64,000 bases of DNA from Paragordius varius (lineage: Eukaryota; Nematomorpha): positions 11,842,001 through 11,906,000 of the forward strand of contig OZ176054.1 of NCBI GenBank assembly GCA_964247055.1, given 5' to 3'. Positions 33,601-45,639 of this stretch are shown here, piece by piece (position 1 is the stretch's first letter; every line of letters begins with the position of its first letter). The position numbers were made by a program, and so were the translations under genes. Under the pieces are notes generated by a model. It did not search any database and was not told the origin of the DNA. It saw only the letters and a list, made by a program, of their open reading frames with translations.

Positions 33601-35109
33601 AGCATTTTCCTTTTTTAATTTAAGAAACACGTTTTTACAAAAAAATAAATAAACTATTTAAAACTATCCAAAGTCCATTCGTTTTAACTTAAAGTTTGCG
33701 TGTTGTTAATAAAAAATATTATTTCAACTTTAACTTAAAAAGTTTTTGACTTCATCAAATGACCCCATTTGACAAAAGATTTTTTATATATTCGTAAAAA
33801 AATTTCAGCTTAAATTTAACCAAGATCAGAGGTTATTTAACGTTTTAAACGTTAATTTAACCCATGTTGGAGTATGATATTTGGTATATGTGTTAAAAAA
33901 ATTTCTATTTAATTTCAAATTGATTAGCTAATAACTTAAAATTATATTTGAAAAACTTAAATAACAGTGGCATATAAACGGAGATTGTAAACAATTTAAT
34001 ATATTAAATAATTTTGAAAATGACACAAAATTAAACCGACTAACAATACTTTTTTAATATTAACACTAGATTGTGTAATGAAATTAACATTTTATACAGA
34101 ATACTTTAGTACTTACGTAAAAAATATTTTAAGCGTAATATTTACACCACATATCCTTAAAAATTTTAATTAACCCTTAACATTATTAAAATTGCCCTTG
34201 ATATTCGAATTCACCCTTAAACATTTCAAATTGCGCCTTAAATATTAAATTCAGCTCAATATTTTATCTTGGATAATGGGGTAAAAAACCCGCAACTGTC
34301 ATTTAGTGAATGAACCGGTTCATATAGAAATATCATATGACTCAAAACATAGGAAGAAAAAATTTGGATGAAAAATATTTAAAGGCTAATAAATTTTCAA
34401 AAAATAAAACTTGCTTCGGCTTATTTATGCTCATTTTCATAGGCGAATTACAGTAGTCTGCTATCCGCATATTCACATTGCTCTTAATATTTGTTTTTGG
34501 TATATTGTACCGTTTTTAGTCCAGATATAAATTTCTAACAAAAATTGATATTTAAAATTTACTATTAAAAAATAAATGCTTTTTTTTAATTGCGACATAT
34601 GTTAGCCGGTTAAATGACTCCGATTGAAGGTAAATTTTAAATGTAGGGTATATTAAAGAGATAAGAAATAATATATATATATAAAGAATAAACGACTAGG
34701 GACAAAAAAAGCCTGCTTATTTCCAATTGTATATAGTATATATATATATAAAACCGATTGTTTATTAAAATATATTTTGTATAATTTATTCTAGATTTGA
34801 TAAAAAAATGTTTAATATTAAGTGCCAAAAATATATACCTCCACCATTTTTGTAGCACAAATAAGGGAATCTCCAAACGTTACCCAAACCTATGCAAAGG
34901 CCAAGGCATGAGAATATAAAATCGAGCTTAGAATCCCATGTTTCTCGTTTTAGTAAAGAAGCTGATGATTTTGAAGTCCGTACAACACTGGTTGGTATGG
35001 GTTTTACCTTATCTAAAATGGTAACACTTTTACCATCAGACGCTATTGGATTAGCGGATTGCAATTTCGTTGCTGAGCGATTTATAGGATTTATTCCGAT
35101 CCCACTCAT
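27431..35109 (-). CDS. SLC6 sodium:neurotransmitter symporter, GABA/taurine/creatine-like branch
   Basis: Twelve exons join in phase to 639 residues: 34839-35109, 32054-32185, 31384-31753, 30801-30933, 30353-30487, 30046-30149, 29833-29957, 29250-29362, 28524-28652, 28311-28413, 27714-27814 and 27431-27634. Landmarks: [19 protein letters not shown] in TM1, FLETALGQY and [30 protein letters not shown] in TM3, a long second extracellular loop with two Cys and [43 protein letters not shown] in TM6-7, [17 protein letters not shown] with [22 protein letters not shown] and [18 protein letters not shown]1 position 74 is Gly where monoamine carriers have Asp, so an amino-acid-type substrate is inferred. 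It imports substrate with Na+ and Cl-. An alternative donor (FRQ/GTAAAA) near the end could add another 3' exon. Confidence 0.95.
28655..29146. mobile_element. MITE family P, doubled left arm, next to SLC6 exon 9
   Basis: TACGGTAAAAATTGATATTATAA at 28661 and TACGGTAAAAATTGAAATTAAA at 28889 are two left arms; one right arm ends near 29146 (ACGTTTTTTTCCGTATAATA, TCAATTTTTACT). The first copy abuts the exon 9 acceptor. Confidence 0.65.
31030..31300. mobile_element. MITE family P copy in SLC6 intron 3
   Basis: Left CAGTAGTGTAAAAATTTTAAG...CAAACATAAAAACTGAAAGACAAATA and right TATTTGTCTTCATGTTTTTA...GTCTGCATAATTTTAATA. The arms have diverged. Confidence 0.6.
32186..34838. other. SLC6 intron 1 (2.65 kb)
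   Basis: Contains a hAT-like element (32690-32918), an AT-rich microsatellite zone (33450-33497) and a half copy of MITE family B (34178-34262). No nested gene was seen. Confidence 0.6.
32690..32918. mobile_element. hAT-like non-autonomous element
   Basis: Left CAGGGGTAGTATAACACAAATGGC..GCGGGCGG; right GGGCCCCACTGCGGGCCGCG..TGGCCACCCCTTG. The CAGGGGT/ACCCCT ends and GCGGGC blocks are typical of hAT elements. A related copy lies at about 60433-60660. Confidence 0.6.
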
Positions 35110-35888
35110 ATGATATAATAGATTGATTGATTTTTATTTATTGGTTAATATATTTTCAAACTTGGCATTATTATTACATAGATAAGCGGAGAATTTTTTA
35201 GGCCATATCGTATAAATCGCGCGAAAAGGAAAGAAGCACACGCACAAATATTTCTGAAAAGTAGTTTTGTGAGATTTATATATATACTTTTTTTATATAA
35301 TTAATTAGAGGAATATTAAAATTGTATGTACTAAATTTAACTAACTATTATAACAAGAGTGTATTTATCATTATCAAATCATTATAGCCCTATAAATTAT
35401 GTTTTGCTTCATTGTATGCTAAATAGCAGTATTATTCCGATTGTTAATGCATTATAAAAGTGCGATATGCAAAAGAAATTATCAGAGTTATTTTACACAA
35501 TTCATTTATTGGATATAAATTATTGTGTTAAATTGTGTGGGTAACGACCAAGCGTTATAGACGAAAAACAAAATTGTTACATTGTTATATATTTAAAACT
35601 ATTTATTTTTTTAAAAATCTTACAGAACAAAAACGATATATATTATACTTCAAAATGCATTAGTAGTTAAGTAGTTTTAGCCTCGTTATATATTTATCTT
35701 TTTTAATTAACTTATAATTAAATTATTTATACATTTTAGTTTAATCCTTTCAATCATTGCCAACAAAAGTTTACTTTAATAGTTTGAAGTGTAATTAAGA
35801 CCCTAATATTAATTAATTTAGCTTTTTTTATATTGCGCTTAGATATTGATAAAAATAATTTTTTATCTTGACCCAATTTTAGCAAAAA

Positions 35889-35948
35889 ATGGATAAAAAG
35901 ATGATTTTTGACCTTGATGAGGTTAATATAAAAGAAAATAGACAAGGG
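35889..35948 (+). CDS. Candidate first exon, unidentified gene
   Basis: ATG 35889 opens 20 codons (MDKKMIFDLDEVNIKENRQG) to a strong donor GTAAGC. A second candidate exon at 37026-37097 (acceptor TTTTAG, donor GTAATT) encodes SIRANLSKLMIIGSSSLDIA and ends EIS. The phases do not match directly, so a middle exon would be needed. Beyond it, fragments KRPSKWTKEEQTYLI and GNLTKTKERNILRNF lie in different frames. This could be a small gene or a decayed one. Confidence 0.3.
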
Positions 35949-36414
35949 GTAAGCAATTTAAAATATTATTTGGATTATATATAACGTTTTGGTAATATAT
36001 TATATTTGTATTTTTAGTCCGCATGCAAATTATTTTGATAACCAATATATCAACAAATTGTTTGCAAGATATTCAAATAAGAAGAGAGAAATTATTGTAA
36101 TTTGGTTTAATTTATTTTTTTTTTGGGGGGGGGGGACTAAGAGGTTAGTATGACCTATAATAAACAAATTTAAAAAAAACAGTTAAATATTGGACTGACA
36201 CGTTTTAAAAATAATATTTTAAGCCAGTTAAAGCTCTTTTTATATGTTATATTTAATAAACTTTATAACCTTCCGAGGTCATTTAAGGAAATTAACTTTA
36301 CTTTTTATGGTTAATATGAGACAAAATAAACTTAAGCCAGGGTTAGAATTGGAACTTTGGTTTCAGTTTCAACTAAATGTTGTATACTAATTAGGTTTCC
36401 TATATACGGTCAAA

Positions 36415-36635
36415 AAGGGAATTATACAGACAAAACGTAAAAACTAAAAGACAACATTGTTAAAAGATAACACTTTTTAAAACTCTTATTTTGTATTACT
36501 CATTTACATCCCCAACCTCCATTTCAAAACTCAAAAACATTTTACAAAACCTAAGATTAAAAAAATATGGTTATCTTTTTAAAGACATATTTTCTTTTAT
36601 TATGTTTTGTGCGTAAAAATTTTTACTGTATTAAA
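36415..36635. mobile_element. MITE family P copy
   Basis: Left GGAATTATACAGACAAAACGT..AAAAGACAACATT; right TCTTTTATTATGTTTTGTGCGTAAAAATTTTTACTG. Non-coding. Confidence 0.65.
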
Positions 36636-37601
36636 ATTCCATAACAAGGTACGGCCAAAATTGCCAACAAGTTTTGCCAATTAATTTTTGGTTAAATAGT
36701 TGTGTTTCAGTTTTCTTTCATATTAAATAAAAATTTATTGATAATAAGGTTAAAATTGTATTAAAAATCAATGATAATATTAGTATCAAAAGTATTTGAA
36801 AAAATTACTATAACCACTTTTATAAACATTTATCATATTTATTTTTATGTGATATTTTTACATAAACAATTTCATCAAAAAATGTAATTTTGTGATAATA
36901 TTATAGCGATTAATTTACATTTCATTTCTAGAATCAATTCTATATAAATATAATTTACTGTAGATTCGGACGATGTTTTGGAAAACTAAATAGAATAGCT
37001 GAATAAATTGAAATCTTGCTTTTAGAATCCATTCGTGCCAATCTATCTAAATTGATGATTATAGGATCTAGCTCATTAGATATTGCAGAGATAAGCGGTA
37101 ATTCTAAAAAAAGTTGAAAAAGGCCCAGTAAATGGACAAAAGAAGAGCAAACTTATTTAATCTTGGCAACTTAACTAAAACTAAAGAACGCAATATATTG
37201 AGAAATTTTATTTACAATGTTGTTGCTAAAAGTTAAACTTGAGAGTGTTAAAATTTATTTCATAATCTTAGGGTTATTAATGATATGTAACAAAAGGGTT
37301 GAGTTTTAATGTTATATACGTTACTATAAAGAAATTATGTTTTTTTACAATACTAGATTAGTTGCATATAGCAGGGCTTCTTAAACTTTTGTAGTTCCCG
37401 ACCCCATTTATGATTGCGATTTTCTTAACGACCCCAACAAATATAAAAGAAAAATAATAGTTTCTTAGAAATAACACTTAGAAATTTTGTTGATAATATT
37501 TATCAAAATTATTTCGGTTTTGAGAGATTGACAAAAATAAATCTACATTTTTTATAAATTTCTATAACATTTTCTGATTCATAGTAAATTTATACAAGAT
37601 A

Positions 37602-37870
37602 CTAGCAGGCCCTGTCACGCTTCGGTGTAGCGTAGTCTCACCGATAAATATTCTTAATAATTTGCAATAAATATAGTTAATGGAGATAAAAAATAATAAT
37701 CAACATATTTAATAAAAAGAATGTCTTTGATTATTCTCTGACGGGTTTTTACATAGGCTGATATTGTTTACTCGAAATCGACCATATTTAATCAGTCCCT
37801 TATTAAAGTTAGTATTCAATCATTGGATTTATTTTAAAATTTTCTAAAATTACTTTGGAACAATTTTTAA
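37602..37870. repeat. Dispersed repeat, copy 1 (CTAGCAGGCCCTGTCACGC)
   Basis: Shares about 260 bp with 44676-44935, starting ACTAGC.GGCCCTGTCACGCT and continuing with TTAATAATTTGCAATAAAT. Such CTAGCTGNCC starts are known at ends of several invertebrate interspersed repeats. The element class is not settled. Confidence 0.6.
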
Positions 37871-38688
37871 CGATTTCTTTGTGCAAATATCCAAATAATT
37901 TTTGCTAATATTAAATGATTCATTCCAAAAATACCATTATAATATATCATAAACTACATTAAAAAGTCAATCAAAAAAAATATTTTTATATCTGAGCTAC
38001 TCCGAAAGTCCCAATTTTTTCGCTCTTCTGGGGCGTTCTATCAAAATAAATGCAAAAATGCCGGGATTACGCTAACCTTTTTTCTATATGCTAAATTTTG
38101 ATATTAACTCTTTTAAAAATGCATACTTTTTCAAAAATTTAATTTTTCATTTTGTTGAAGCGTATTCATACTATTTTGAGGCATGATGGAAATGGTATAA
38201 AATTACCTTTTCTATATTTCGATTACGTAAACATCACGTCAGAATTTTGATTATCGTTCGTCTTAAAATTTATGTTAAATATAAATTGTTTTTTTTCACA
38301 AAATTAACCCAGATTTTTTAAAAAATAAATCAAAATTATGATATAGAAAATGTGTTCATATCAAAGCGTTTTTAAACCGTTTTAACAAAATTTTGCTAAC
38401 AGATATATAAATAATTACATTTATTAGCAAAATAATTAAGTATAAATCCATAGTAAAATAAAACATATAAACGTTAGCTGGTTTGATCAATACACTAAAT
38501 AAACTATTAATATTTTTATGGATAAAAATATTCTAATAAATTAAAATAAAGATACTATAAAAGTCTATATTTATATTAAATTTCTAAATAAATCTATGTT
38601 AAAAAAATGATAAAATACTTTTCAAGATATCAACTATAAAAATATTAACTATTTTTTTTTAATTTTACCTTACATTACTTAATATTTG

Positions 38689-41449
38689 CTACTTTTTTTT
38701 ATTTATAACCTTTCCCCTTTTATTACGTTTACTTTGCACTTTGATAACTGAAGACTTTTTACTTTTTAATTTTTTTTCTTTTATATTGTCAACAACAAAC
38801 TTATTCAAGTGTTCACTAACTATATTTTGCCCTATAGACGTTAGTATATCTTTCTGATGTCGTTGAGATAATTTTTTGGTTCTTGCTTTAGATTTTGAAA
38901 CTAAATTTAAAGGTTTAGCTGAAGTCTTTGGACATGTTTTTTTTCTAACAGATTCTAAATGAATGAAAATAAGATATCTCTATTATTTCAAATAAAAAGT
39001 AAATGAAAACGAATAAAGCCGCCAAAAATATATATTATATATGCATTACCCAATAAAAAAGCTGTATTAAAAAGTTATTTGTAATATAAAAAATTAAAAA
39101 TTTCAAAAAGTTCTTATAAGTTAGCATTATAAATAAAATATAATATGTATAAATATTAGATACTTATTCCAGCAACGATCTTCTTATCAGCCAACCGGGG
39201 TAATTTGAAAAGAGTAACCTTTTTGTTTCGTAAACATCTCTTTATACAGCTAACTGTGTCTTGTTTTCGTTGCTTACTTTTCCCAGTTTGATTTGATATA
39301 ATATTCTCTTTTTTAACAATAGCTTTGATTGCTGTTTGATTAGTATTATCAAGTATATCAATATCTTCACATTTAATAAGATTCATTTTAGTATCCTCTT
39401 CCTTTCTTATATCAATTTGATTAGGATTTGCGTTAACCAAATATTCATTTTGGCCGTCAGATTCCATCTCAATTTTCATCATTTGTGGGCTAATTATCTA
39501 TAAAACGATAGGGATCAACATTTTGTGTGAATGTTATTTTTGATCAAACAACACACAAATGATTACAAATATATATATTAAGTGAGAAAAAGATATAACT
39601 ATGATTTATATAAAGTTTTGAGAAAAATTTATTTACAACATATATAATATATATTCAACACGGAAAGTTATAATAAGAAAAAGTAATGTATGTTAATTGC
39701 CAATAAAAACCGGTGCTACAAAGTATAGTATCTGTTCTAAGCTGTTCTCCATATAAAGCACATTTTTATCATCACTAATTCATTTTAGTAAAGAAAAACC
39801 CAAAGAATTATAATAAATTAAAATATAATTTAAACATCAGTCATGTCTTGTGTCTGTGGTTCATTCATTTTTTGTGTGCATATTTTCTTGTTAGCAGGGA
39901 TGATTGTATTCAACTTTTCTAAAGTTGCAGCACATCTCTTATTGGTTTTAGCGGCGGAACGAATGGGATTATTATTATCCTCATAACTTTGCTCAAATAT
40001 GTCAGCCTTATTTAAAGTGGGTGCAACAATGTTGTTACTATGATCATCCAAATTATTTAATGAAGGCAGGATAAAAGGCTTCAAAGGTAAAATCATGGGT
40101 GGAACCGTAAACAACCGATTTATAATAGCAATTCCAGGTAAATGATGTGGTTTAAGACGTATCGATTTGTGCGTATCTAACAATATTATTTAAAATTATG
40201 GATAGGGTAAAGAGTCATATTAATGCCTTTATGGTATTTAATGAAAATAAGTATTTAGGGAAGAAAAACATCATATATTTACACATAATAAACAATTAAA
40301 AATATAATTCATTTTGACTCTAAAAAATTACCCAAAAATGCAGTTTGGGATGCACGATCAATAAACATTGGTTTGGTAGTTTTTGTTATGGTTTTCAAAA
40401 CTTTTGATTGCTTGGATAATCGAGCTAAAAAATTATTCAGAAAATTATGAAACCTTCGTATTCCAACATTTTTTTGCGATTTTTCTTTTCATTTTTTTCA
40501 AACTCAATCAGACGAACAGTAGCAGCTTTAAATTGAGCTATCTCATAATCTTTGGTAGACAATTTATATTGTAAATCTTTAATTTCTTTTGTCAATGCCT
40601 CTTTTTCCTACATATTTATAAAAACTAACAAACCAAATGAATGTGTAAAAGTGTATCAAGTAACCCTTTTATACATAATTCATAAGATTCAAACCCACTA
40701 CAAATTAAAATTATTATACTCATCCCAACATTTAGCGGCTTCATATAATAATAAAGACAGAGGTTTCTCTTCAGTAGGAACATTACTCTCGGAATGGCCA
40801 TTTATGAGCTTCATTCAAACTCGGTGGAGAACCGAGTCAAAAAATGTTGATAAATTGATTAGAGGCCAAAAAATACAAATAAATCTACAGATAATGTAAA
40901 ACATGTAAGATAATAACAACAAATTATCATTGTGTCTAACATATGTACTGAGAGAAATTATACAAAATATAAAAATAATAGAACATTACATGTTTTCACT
41001 CGTGAGAGCGGTCATGTTATACAACCTGTCTCGCCATAAAACTCTATCTATGGCGTCCTCTGCATTAAGTTAATAAATAATAATATAAATAATAAAAGAT
41101 ATCAAGCCACCTTTTAAATTACTTAATCCTTTAGATGATGTTTTTAATAATTAAATTATCTAAATTGTGGTTATTGTAATTTACATTTTAGGATATCCAT
41201 CTCCTAAAAAGTCATATTTTGTCATAAAACCTAGGGCGTTTTTGTCTTTATGTTAAGGTTTGCCTAAACCTTTCGTACTTCTTATTTTTTACCACCAAAA
41301 TTTATAAGTTTTGTTTTCTTACATAAACTTTTAAACCGTATCGTTGTAACACACCAATGAATTTGGTCACCTATTTTTTCAATACATACTCGTGATATTC
41401 GGTTATCTGGATAAAGAATATCTAGTACCCACATTGTTTGAAAGTTCAC
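38689..41449 (-). CDS. Unidentified coiled-coil protein with basic C-terminal tail
   Basis: The 3' part is solid: exons 40454-40607, 40332-40424, 39836-40176, 39164-39497 and 38689-38954 join in phase. The first encodes a coiled coil (ALTKEIKDLQYKLSTKDYEI, then RLIEFEKNEKKNRKKMLEYE). Then come ARLSKQSKVLKTITKTTKPM, a proline-containing linker with RLKPHHLPG, an acidic region (MKIEMESDG, RKEEDTK), and a Lys-rich tail ending RGKVINKKK. Upstream, 41329-41449 (WVLDILYPDNRISRVCIEKI, GDQIHWCVTTIRFK) and 40990-41059 (DAIDRVLWRDRLYNM) join each other in phase, but the link from 40990 to 40607 is unresolved. No family is recognised; the coil has a faint KDxEI pattern like XLF/NHEJ1, and the architecture (globular head, coil, basic tail) would fit a nuclear protein, but this is inference only. 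No initiator found. Confidence 0.6.
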
Positions 41450-41596
41450 CTATGCATTTTATAAATAAAACCGGAATCGCTGACCCTGATACTCGCCCTG
41501 GTTTATTTCAATAATGTGTGACAATTCACAATGTTTACTTTGGTATGGTAAAAACCTATGCTTGATTTATGTAACTTTCAGACACATATTTTCGCC

Positions 41597-42176
41597 TTTA
41601 ACACTTCGATTCAAATTGGGGTATCTAAATACCCCGGATTAAATTTGATTTAGGATTTTTAAAATACTACTGAGGAAACGGTCTCAATTTAAATTTATGC
41701 TTCTATCCTAATAAAAATTATATAAATATGCTAAAATATTTAAATAAAATTTTGTTTTGAAAAAAAAAGTTTCATGTCACACTACTTCGACGCCATTTTA
41801 ATTTTACAAATTTTTTGCAAAAATATCGTCTTCATTTAATTTTAAAAGTAAAATTAAAGCTAATTTGTTATTTAAATTACACCTATTGATAAAAATAGAA
41901 AAAGCGGTTTATTTTGTATTATTTTTCAATTTTCCCATACATGTCACGTTGACTAAATTTTTACCTTTCGGTTTTAGCTTAAAGTAAGTAATATCAAGTA
42001 TTTTTGATTAAAATTTTTTATATATTTCGGTTTATTAATGTTATATAAGTGCAAAATTTTGCCATTGTTTTGATTCCTTCCATATTTTTTTAAATATTTA
42101 ATTTTAAACAGGCCGGGGTTTAACTACCCCAATTCGAATCGAAGGACTAAAATGAATGTGATATCAAGTGTTAAAG
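41597..42176. mobile_element. 0.6 kb inverted-repeat element family C, copy 1
   Basis: Begins TTTAACACTTCGATT and AATTGGGGTATCTAAATACC; ends GGGGTTTAACTACCCC, AATTCGAATCGAAGG and AAGTGTTAAAG. The reverse complement recurs at 44979-45549. No open frame. It is related in end structure to family D. Confidence 0.75.
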
Positions 42177-42599
42177 CTAACATATTCTTGTTGGCATCCC
42201 GCGCTTTAGCATAAATTATATGAAATTTTTAATTAACTTTCTAACTAGGAGAATTAGATTGACGGTGGATTTAAAGAATAAAACCAAATTGACTACCTTA
42301 TACTAATCATTCTTATCAGTTCTACACATTCTAATAAAACTTGATTGAATGAGACATCAATCTTATCCCCTTTAATTATGACAATCATTTACACAGTGTC
42401 CGCAAAAAAATATGATAAATAATATATATTTTCATAAAAAATGTTAAATTATCATGCTTTTATTATTATATATGGAATCAATCAGCAAAAATTATATAAT
42501 TTATTATAATATAATATTTCGATTACTACAAGTAATCTTTGTCAAACGTAAAAATAAAATTAAAATATAAACTAAAATTTAAATTATAAAGTAAAAATA

Positions 42600-42990
42600 T
42601 TTAATGAAACTAAAAAAACATGTGTGTATTGTTAATAAGAAAAAAATTTGTAATATTATTAATATTGTTAAGGTCTTTCTTTCTATTCATTATATTCCCT
42701 TCTTTGTTAATAAAAAAACTTTCTTTCAATATTCTTTTTGTTTTATTTTCCTCTTTATCGACAACTTCGGCATTCCAGTCTATTTTATGTTTACATTTAA
42801 AGGCATGATATGCCAAAGCCGAATCATTAGTTTTATTCTTGCTAACTGCCGTTTTATGTTCTTTTATCCTAACATCTAATCCTCTTTTTGTTTGACCAAT
42901 GTATACACTGTCGCAATCTTGACATTTAATTTTATATATTATACACTGAGAATTAGGATTCTTTTTCTGTGAATTTAATAATTTATAGAT
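42600..42990 (-). mobile_element. Penelope-like element fossil, GIY-YIG endonuclease part
   Basis: The minus strand carries the C-terminal endonuclease domain of a Penelope-like retroelement: a KCQDCDSVYIGQTKRGL segment, then RIKEHKTAVS, SALAYHAFKCKHKIDW and ILKESFFI. No reverse-transcriptase part is recognised upstream, so this is a partial, broken and old copy. Confidence 0.75.
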
Positions 42991-43694
42991 ATTATTTAAT
43001 GGTTTAAATATTATTGTGTATTTCTCTTTAAGTGTTCTGGCCTTTAGAGTGATTTAAGAAAGTTAAATAGACTTTTTTGTAAATGCTTTATATCAAAAAA
43101 AAATTGTGCACAATAAATTTTTTGGAGTGAGCTAAATTATTCCAAAAATATATCTAAAATATATCAAAAACTACAAATCAAAAAGCACAACATAATCTTA
43201 TAAAATTTTAATTTTTAGATGTCTACGAAAGGCTCACATTTTTTAGCCCTTTTAAATGAGCTATTTCTCTTAAAATAGAAGGAAAACTGCCGAAATTGGG
43301 TGATAAATCAACTAAAAATATTTTTTGTGCTAAGCATAATTTTCTTAAGTCATTTTATAACATATTATTGTAGAGGCGCGTACTTCATAGATTCATTGAG
43401 GCTCTATGAAAACGATAAAAAAGATAGGTGCTATAAACCTATAATACATAATTCAATGATGTTGACCTATCATTTCAAAGTTTTGATGCTTTTGGTAAAA
43501 GGAATTCGTTTTTTAAATATTCATCCAAATTTAAAATTAAACGAATGTATAAATATAAGAGGTGAAACAAATGTTGAGCATCATCGAATTATGTATAAAA
43601 ATTGTTTTTTGAATTTATCAAAGCGTTTTTTTACTGTTTACATCATGCCTCAAAGTATGAGTAATCAATAAAATTTTGCAAAAAATAAGTTTTA

Positions 43695-44192
43695 TTAACA
43701 CTTCATCTTTGTTTTCGCGATGACATATAGGGGTAGTATATCTTAGAGTTCGAAATTGTAAATAAAATTTTTGTTAATGAATTATTAAATATTATTGCTA
43801 TATTAAATTATAAAATTCATATTTTTACAGTTTTCTAATATCTAGCATTGATCTAAACAGTTGATTTTATATCAGATTCTTGATGATTGATGAAATTAAG
43901 CTTAAAGTTATCTATTTACATTTTTAACCATAATTATATTTATTTATTAAATTATAGATTCAAAAAATGGCCGCGAAAAAGTTTGAGATCAAAAAAGAAA
44001 GTTATTTAATTTGGCTTATACCCTTAATATAGACAATGCCTTTTAGTTTTATTATACTAATATAAAAATTTATTTTAGGAAATGTAAATTTAAAATTTCA
44101 ATATCAATAACAATTCGAATATATTTCGATATTAAAAATTATATCATTTACACAATATCTAACTGGATAAACTTCAAAAGGTTAAGTGTTAA
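43695..44192. mobile_element. Family D element, near-complete copy
   Basis: TTAACACTTCATC at the left, GGGGTAGTATATCTTAGAG palindrome zone, conserved AAAATGGCCGCGAAAAAGTTTG middle and AAGTGTTAA at the right. Confidence 0.65.
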
Positions 44193-44255
44193 AAAATCTA
44201 TGATGTCAAAATTTAACATAAATTTAAAATTTTTATCGCGCAATCTTAGGTATAT

Positions 44256-44665
44256 TAACGTTTATATGACCAGTTCCTTACCTTTCCATTTTTTAGTTGC
44301 AGGGTAGCTTTATATCCCAGAGCTCACTTTTTCAAATAAACCACATTTTTGAAAGTGGGTTTAGTTAAAATTTAATTATTAAACATTGTTTTCATGTATT
44401 AGATTAAAAGGTGTTTTTTACAGTTTTGTGACTTCTAGATTCTAAAATTGGGATCCATATCAGGAGTTGATCAAATAACTGACATTAGAATCAAATATCA
44501 GGTATTTGCTCTTAAAATGTAGCTTAAAATTTTTTTAAAGTTAATTACTTACATTTTCAAACCACAATATACATTTAAAAACCTGTGGCATTAGCAATTT
44601 GTGAAATGCTCTAAGCCTAAATAAAGCATATATTTAAATTTGGCTTAGTACCTTAAATACTTTTA
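44256..44665. mobile_element. Family D element, left part only
   Basis: TTACCTTTCCATTTT, GGGTAGCTTTATATCCCAGAG, CATTGTTTTCATGTATTAGAT and GTTTTGTGACTTCTAG match the 4084-4682 copy in order. The right end is replaced by the dispersed repeat beginning at 44676. Confidence 0.6.
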
Positions 44666-44675
44666 TAATATTACT

Positions 44676-44935
44676 AGCTGGCCCTGTCACGCTTCGCTCT
44701 GTCGTCACCGATAATTATTTTAATAATTTGCAATAAATAGAGGTAATGGAGATAAAATAATAAAAAACATATTAAATAAAAAGAATGTCTTTAATAATTT
44801 TTTAAGATGTTTAAACTCAAATATTGACTCAAAATTAACCATATTTAAACTGTATTAAAGTTAAATATTCAACTATGAATGGATTTTATAAGATTTTCGT
44901 TTTAAGAATCATTGTTAATTTGAAATTCACACAGC
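44676..44935. repeat. Dispersed repeat, copy 2 (CTAGCTGGCCCTGTCACGC)
   Basis: Matches 37602-37870 over most of its length in the same orientation, including TCACCGATAA, TTAATAATTTGCAATAAAT and AATAAAAAGAATGTCTTTRAT. Confidence 0.6.
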
Positions 44936-44978
44936 TGGAATCAAGCGATATAAAAAGTAAATCATTTGTGGTTCCTTT

Positions 44979-45549
44979 TTAACACTTGGATACAACAGAT
45001 ACATTTTAGTCCTTCGATTTAGGGTAGTTAAATACCCCAGGTTTGTGTAAAATTAAATTTTCTAAAAAATATGGAAGGCATCGAAACCATGGCAAAATTT
45101 TGAACTTATACAACACTATAAACCGAAATATATAAAAAAATTTATTCAAAAATAATTGATATTACTTATTTTCGCTAAAACCAAAAGGTAAAAAATTAGT
45201 TAACCGACATGTGTGCAATGGTAAAATTGAAATAATACAAAATAAACCGCTTTCTCTATTTCTATTAATGTAAGATGTAATTTAAATAAAAAATTAGCTT
45301 TAATTTTACCCTTAAAACTAAATGAAGACGATATTTTGCAAAAATTTTATAAAATAAAAATGGCGTCGAAGTAGTTTGACATGGAACTTTTTTTTCAAAA
45401 CAAAATTTTATTTAAATATTTTGGCATATTTTTATAATTTTTGAGAAGCATAAATTTAAATTGGAACCGTATCCTTCAGTAGTTTTTTAAAAATCGTAAC
45501 TCATATTTAGACTGGGGTATTTAGATACCCAATTTAATCGAAGTGTTAA
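44979..45549. mobile_element. 0.6 kb inverted-repeat element family C, copy 2 (inverted)
   Basis: A reverse-complement match to 41597-42176 across its length, including the palindromic ends (GGGGTATTTAGATACCC at the right). The two copies are 2.8 kb apart. Confidence 0.75.
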
Positions 45550-45639
45550 GGGAAAGTATGATATTATACGAATTCCCTTAGAAATGTGTTTAAATGAACT
45601 AGTATGGCTTCTTAAGTTTTTTGAAAATTTTCCAAAAGC

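Larger units (their letters stand above)
35110..38688. other. Intergenic region right of SLC6
   Basis: Contains candidate exons at 35889 and 37026, an 11-G run at 36125-36135, a MITE P copy (36415-36635), a hAT-like left end (37372-37440) and a dispersed repeat (37602-37870). The rest is AT-rich and featureless. Confidence 0.5.

Noticed and set aside
38689-40607. Assignment of the coiled-coil gene to TACC, kinesin-6 or XLF
   Set aside because: Each shows only a few matching residues in a coil or linker; none has a diagnostic motif.
42604-42879. Plus-strand hydrophobic frame
   Set aside because: Shadow of the Penelope-like endonuclease remnant on the minus strand.
43300-43671. 123-residue frame with a signal-peptide-like start
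   Set aside because: It begins with GTG, not ATG, lies in a repeat-rich zone, has no family match, and shows no splice or promoter support.
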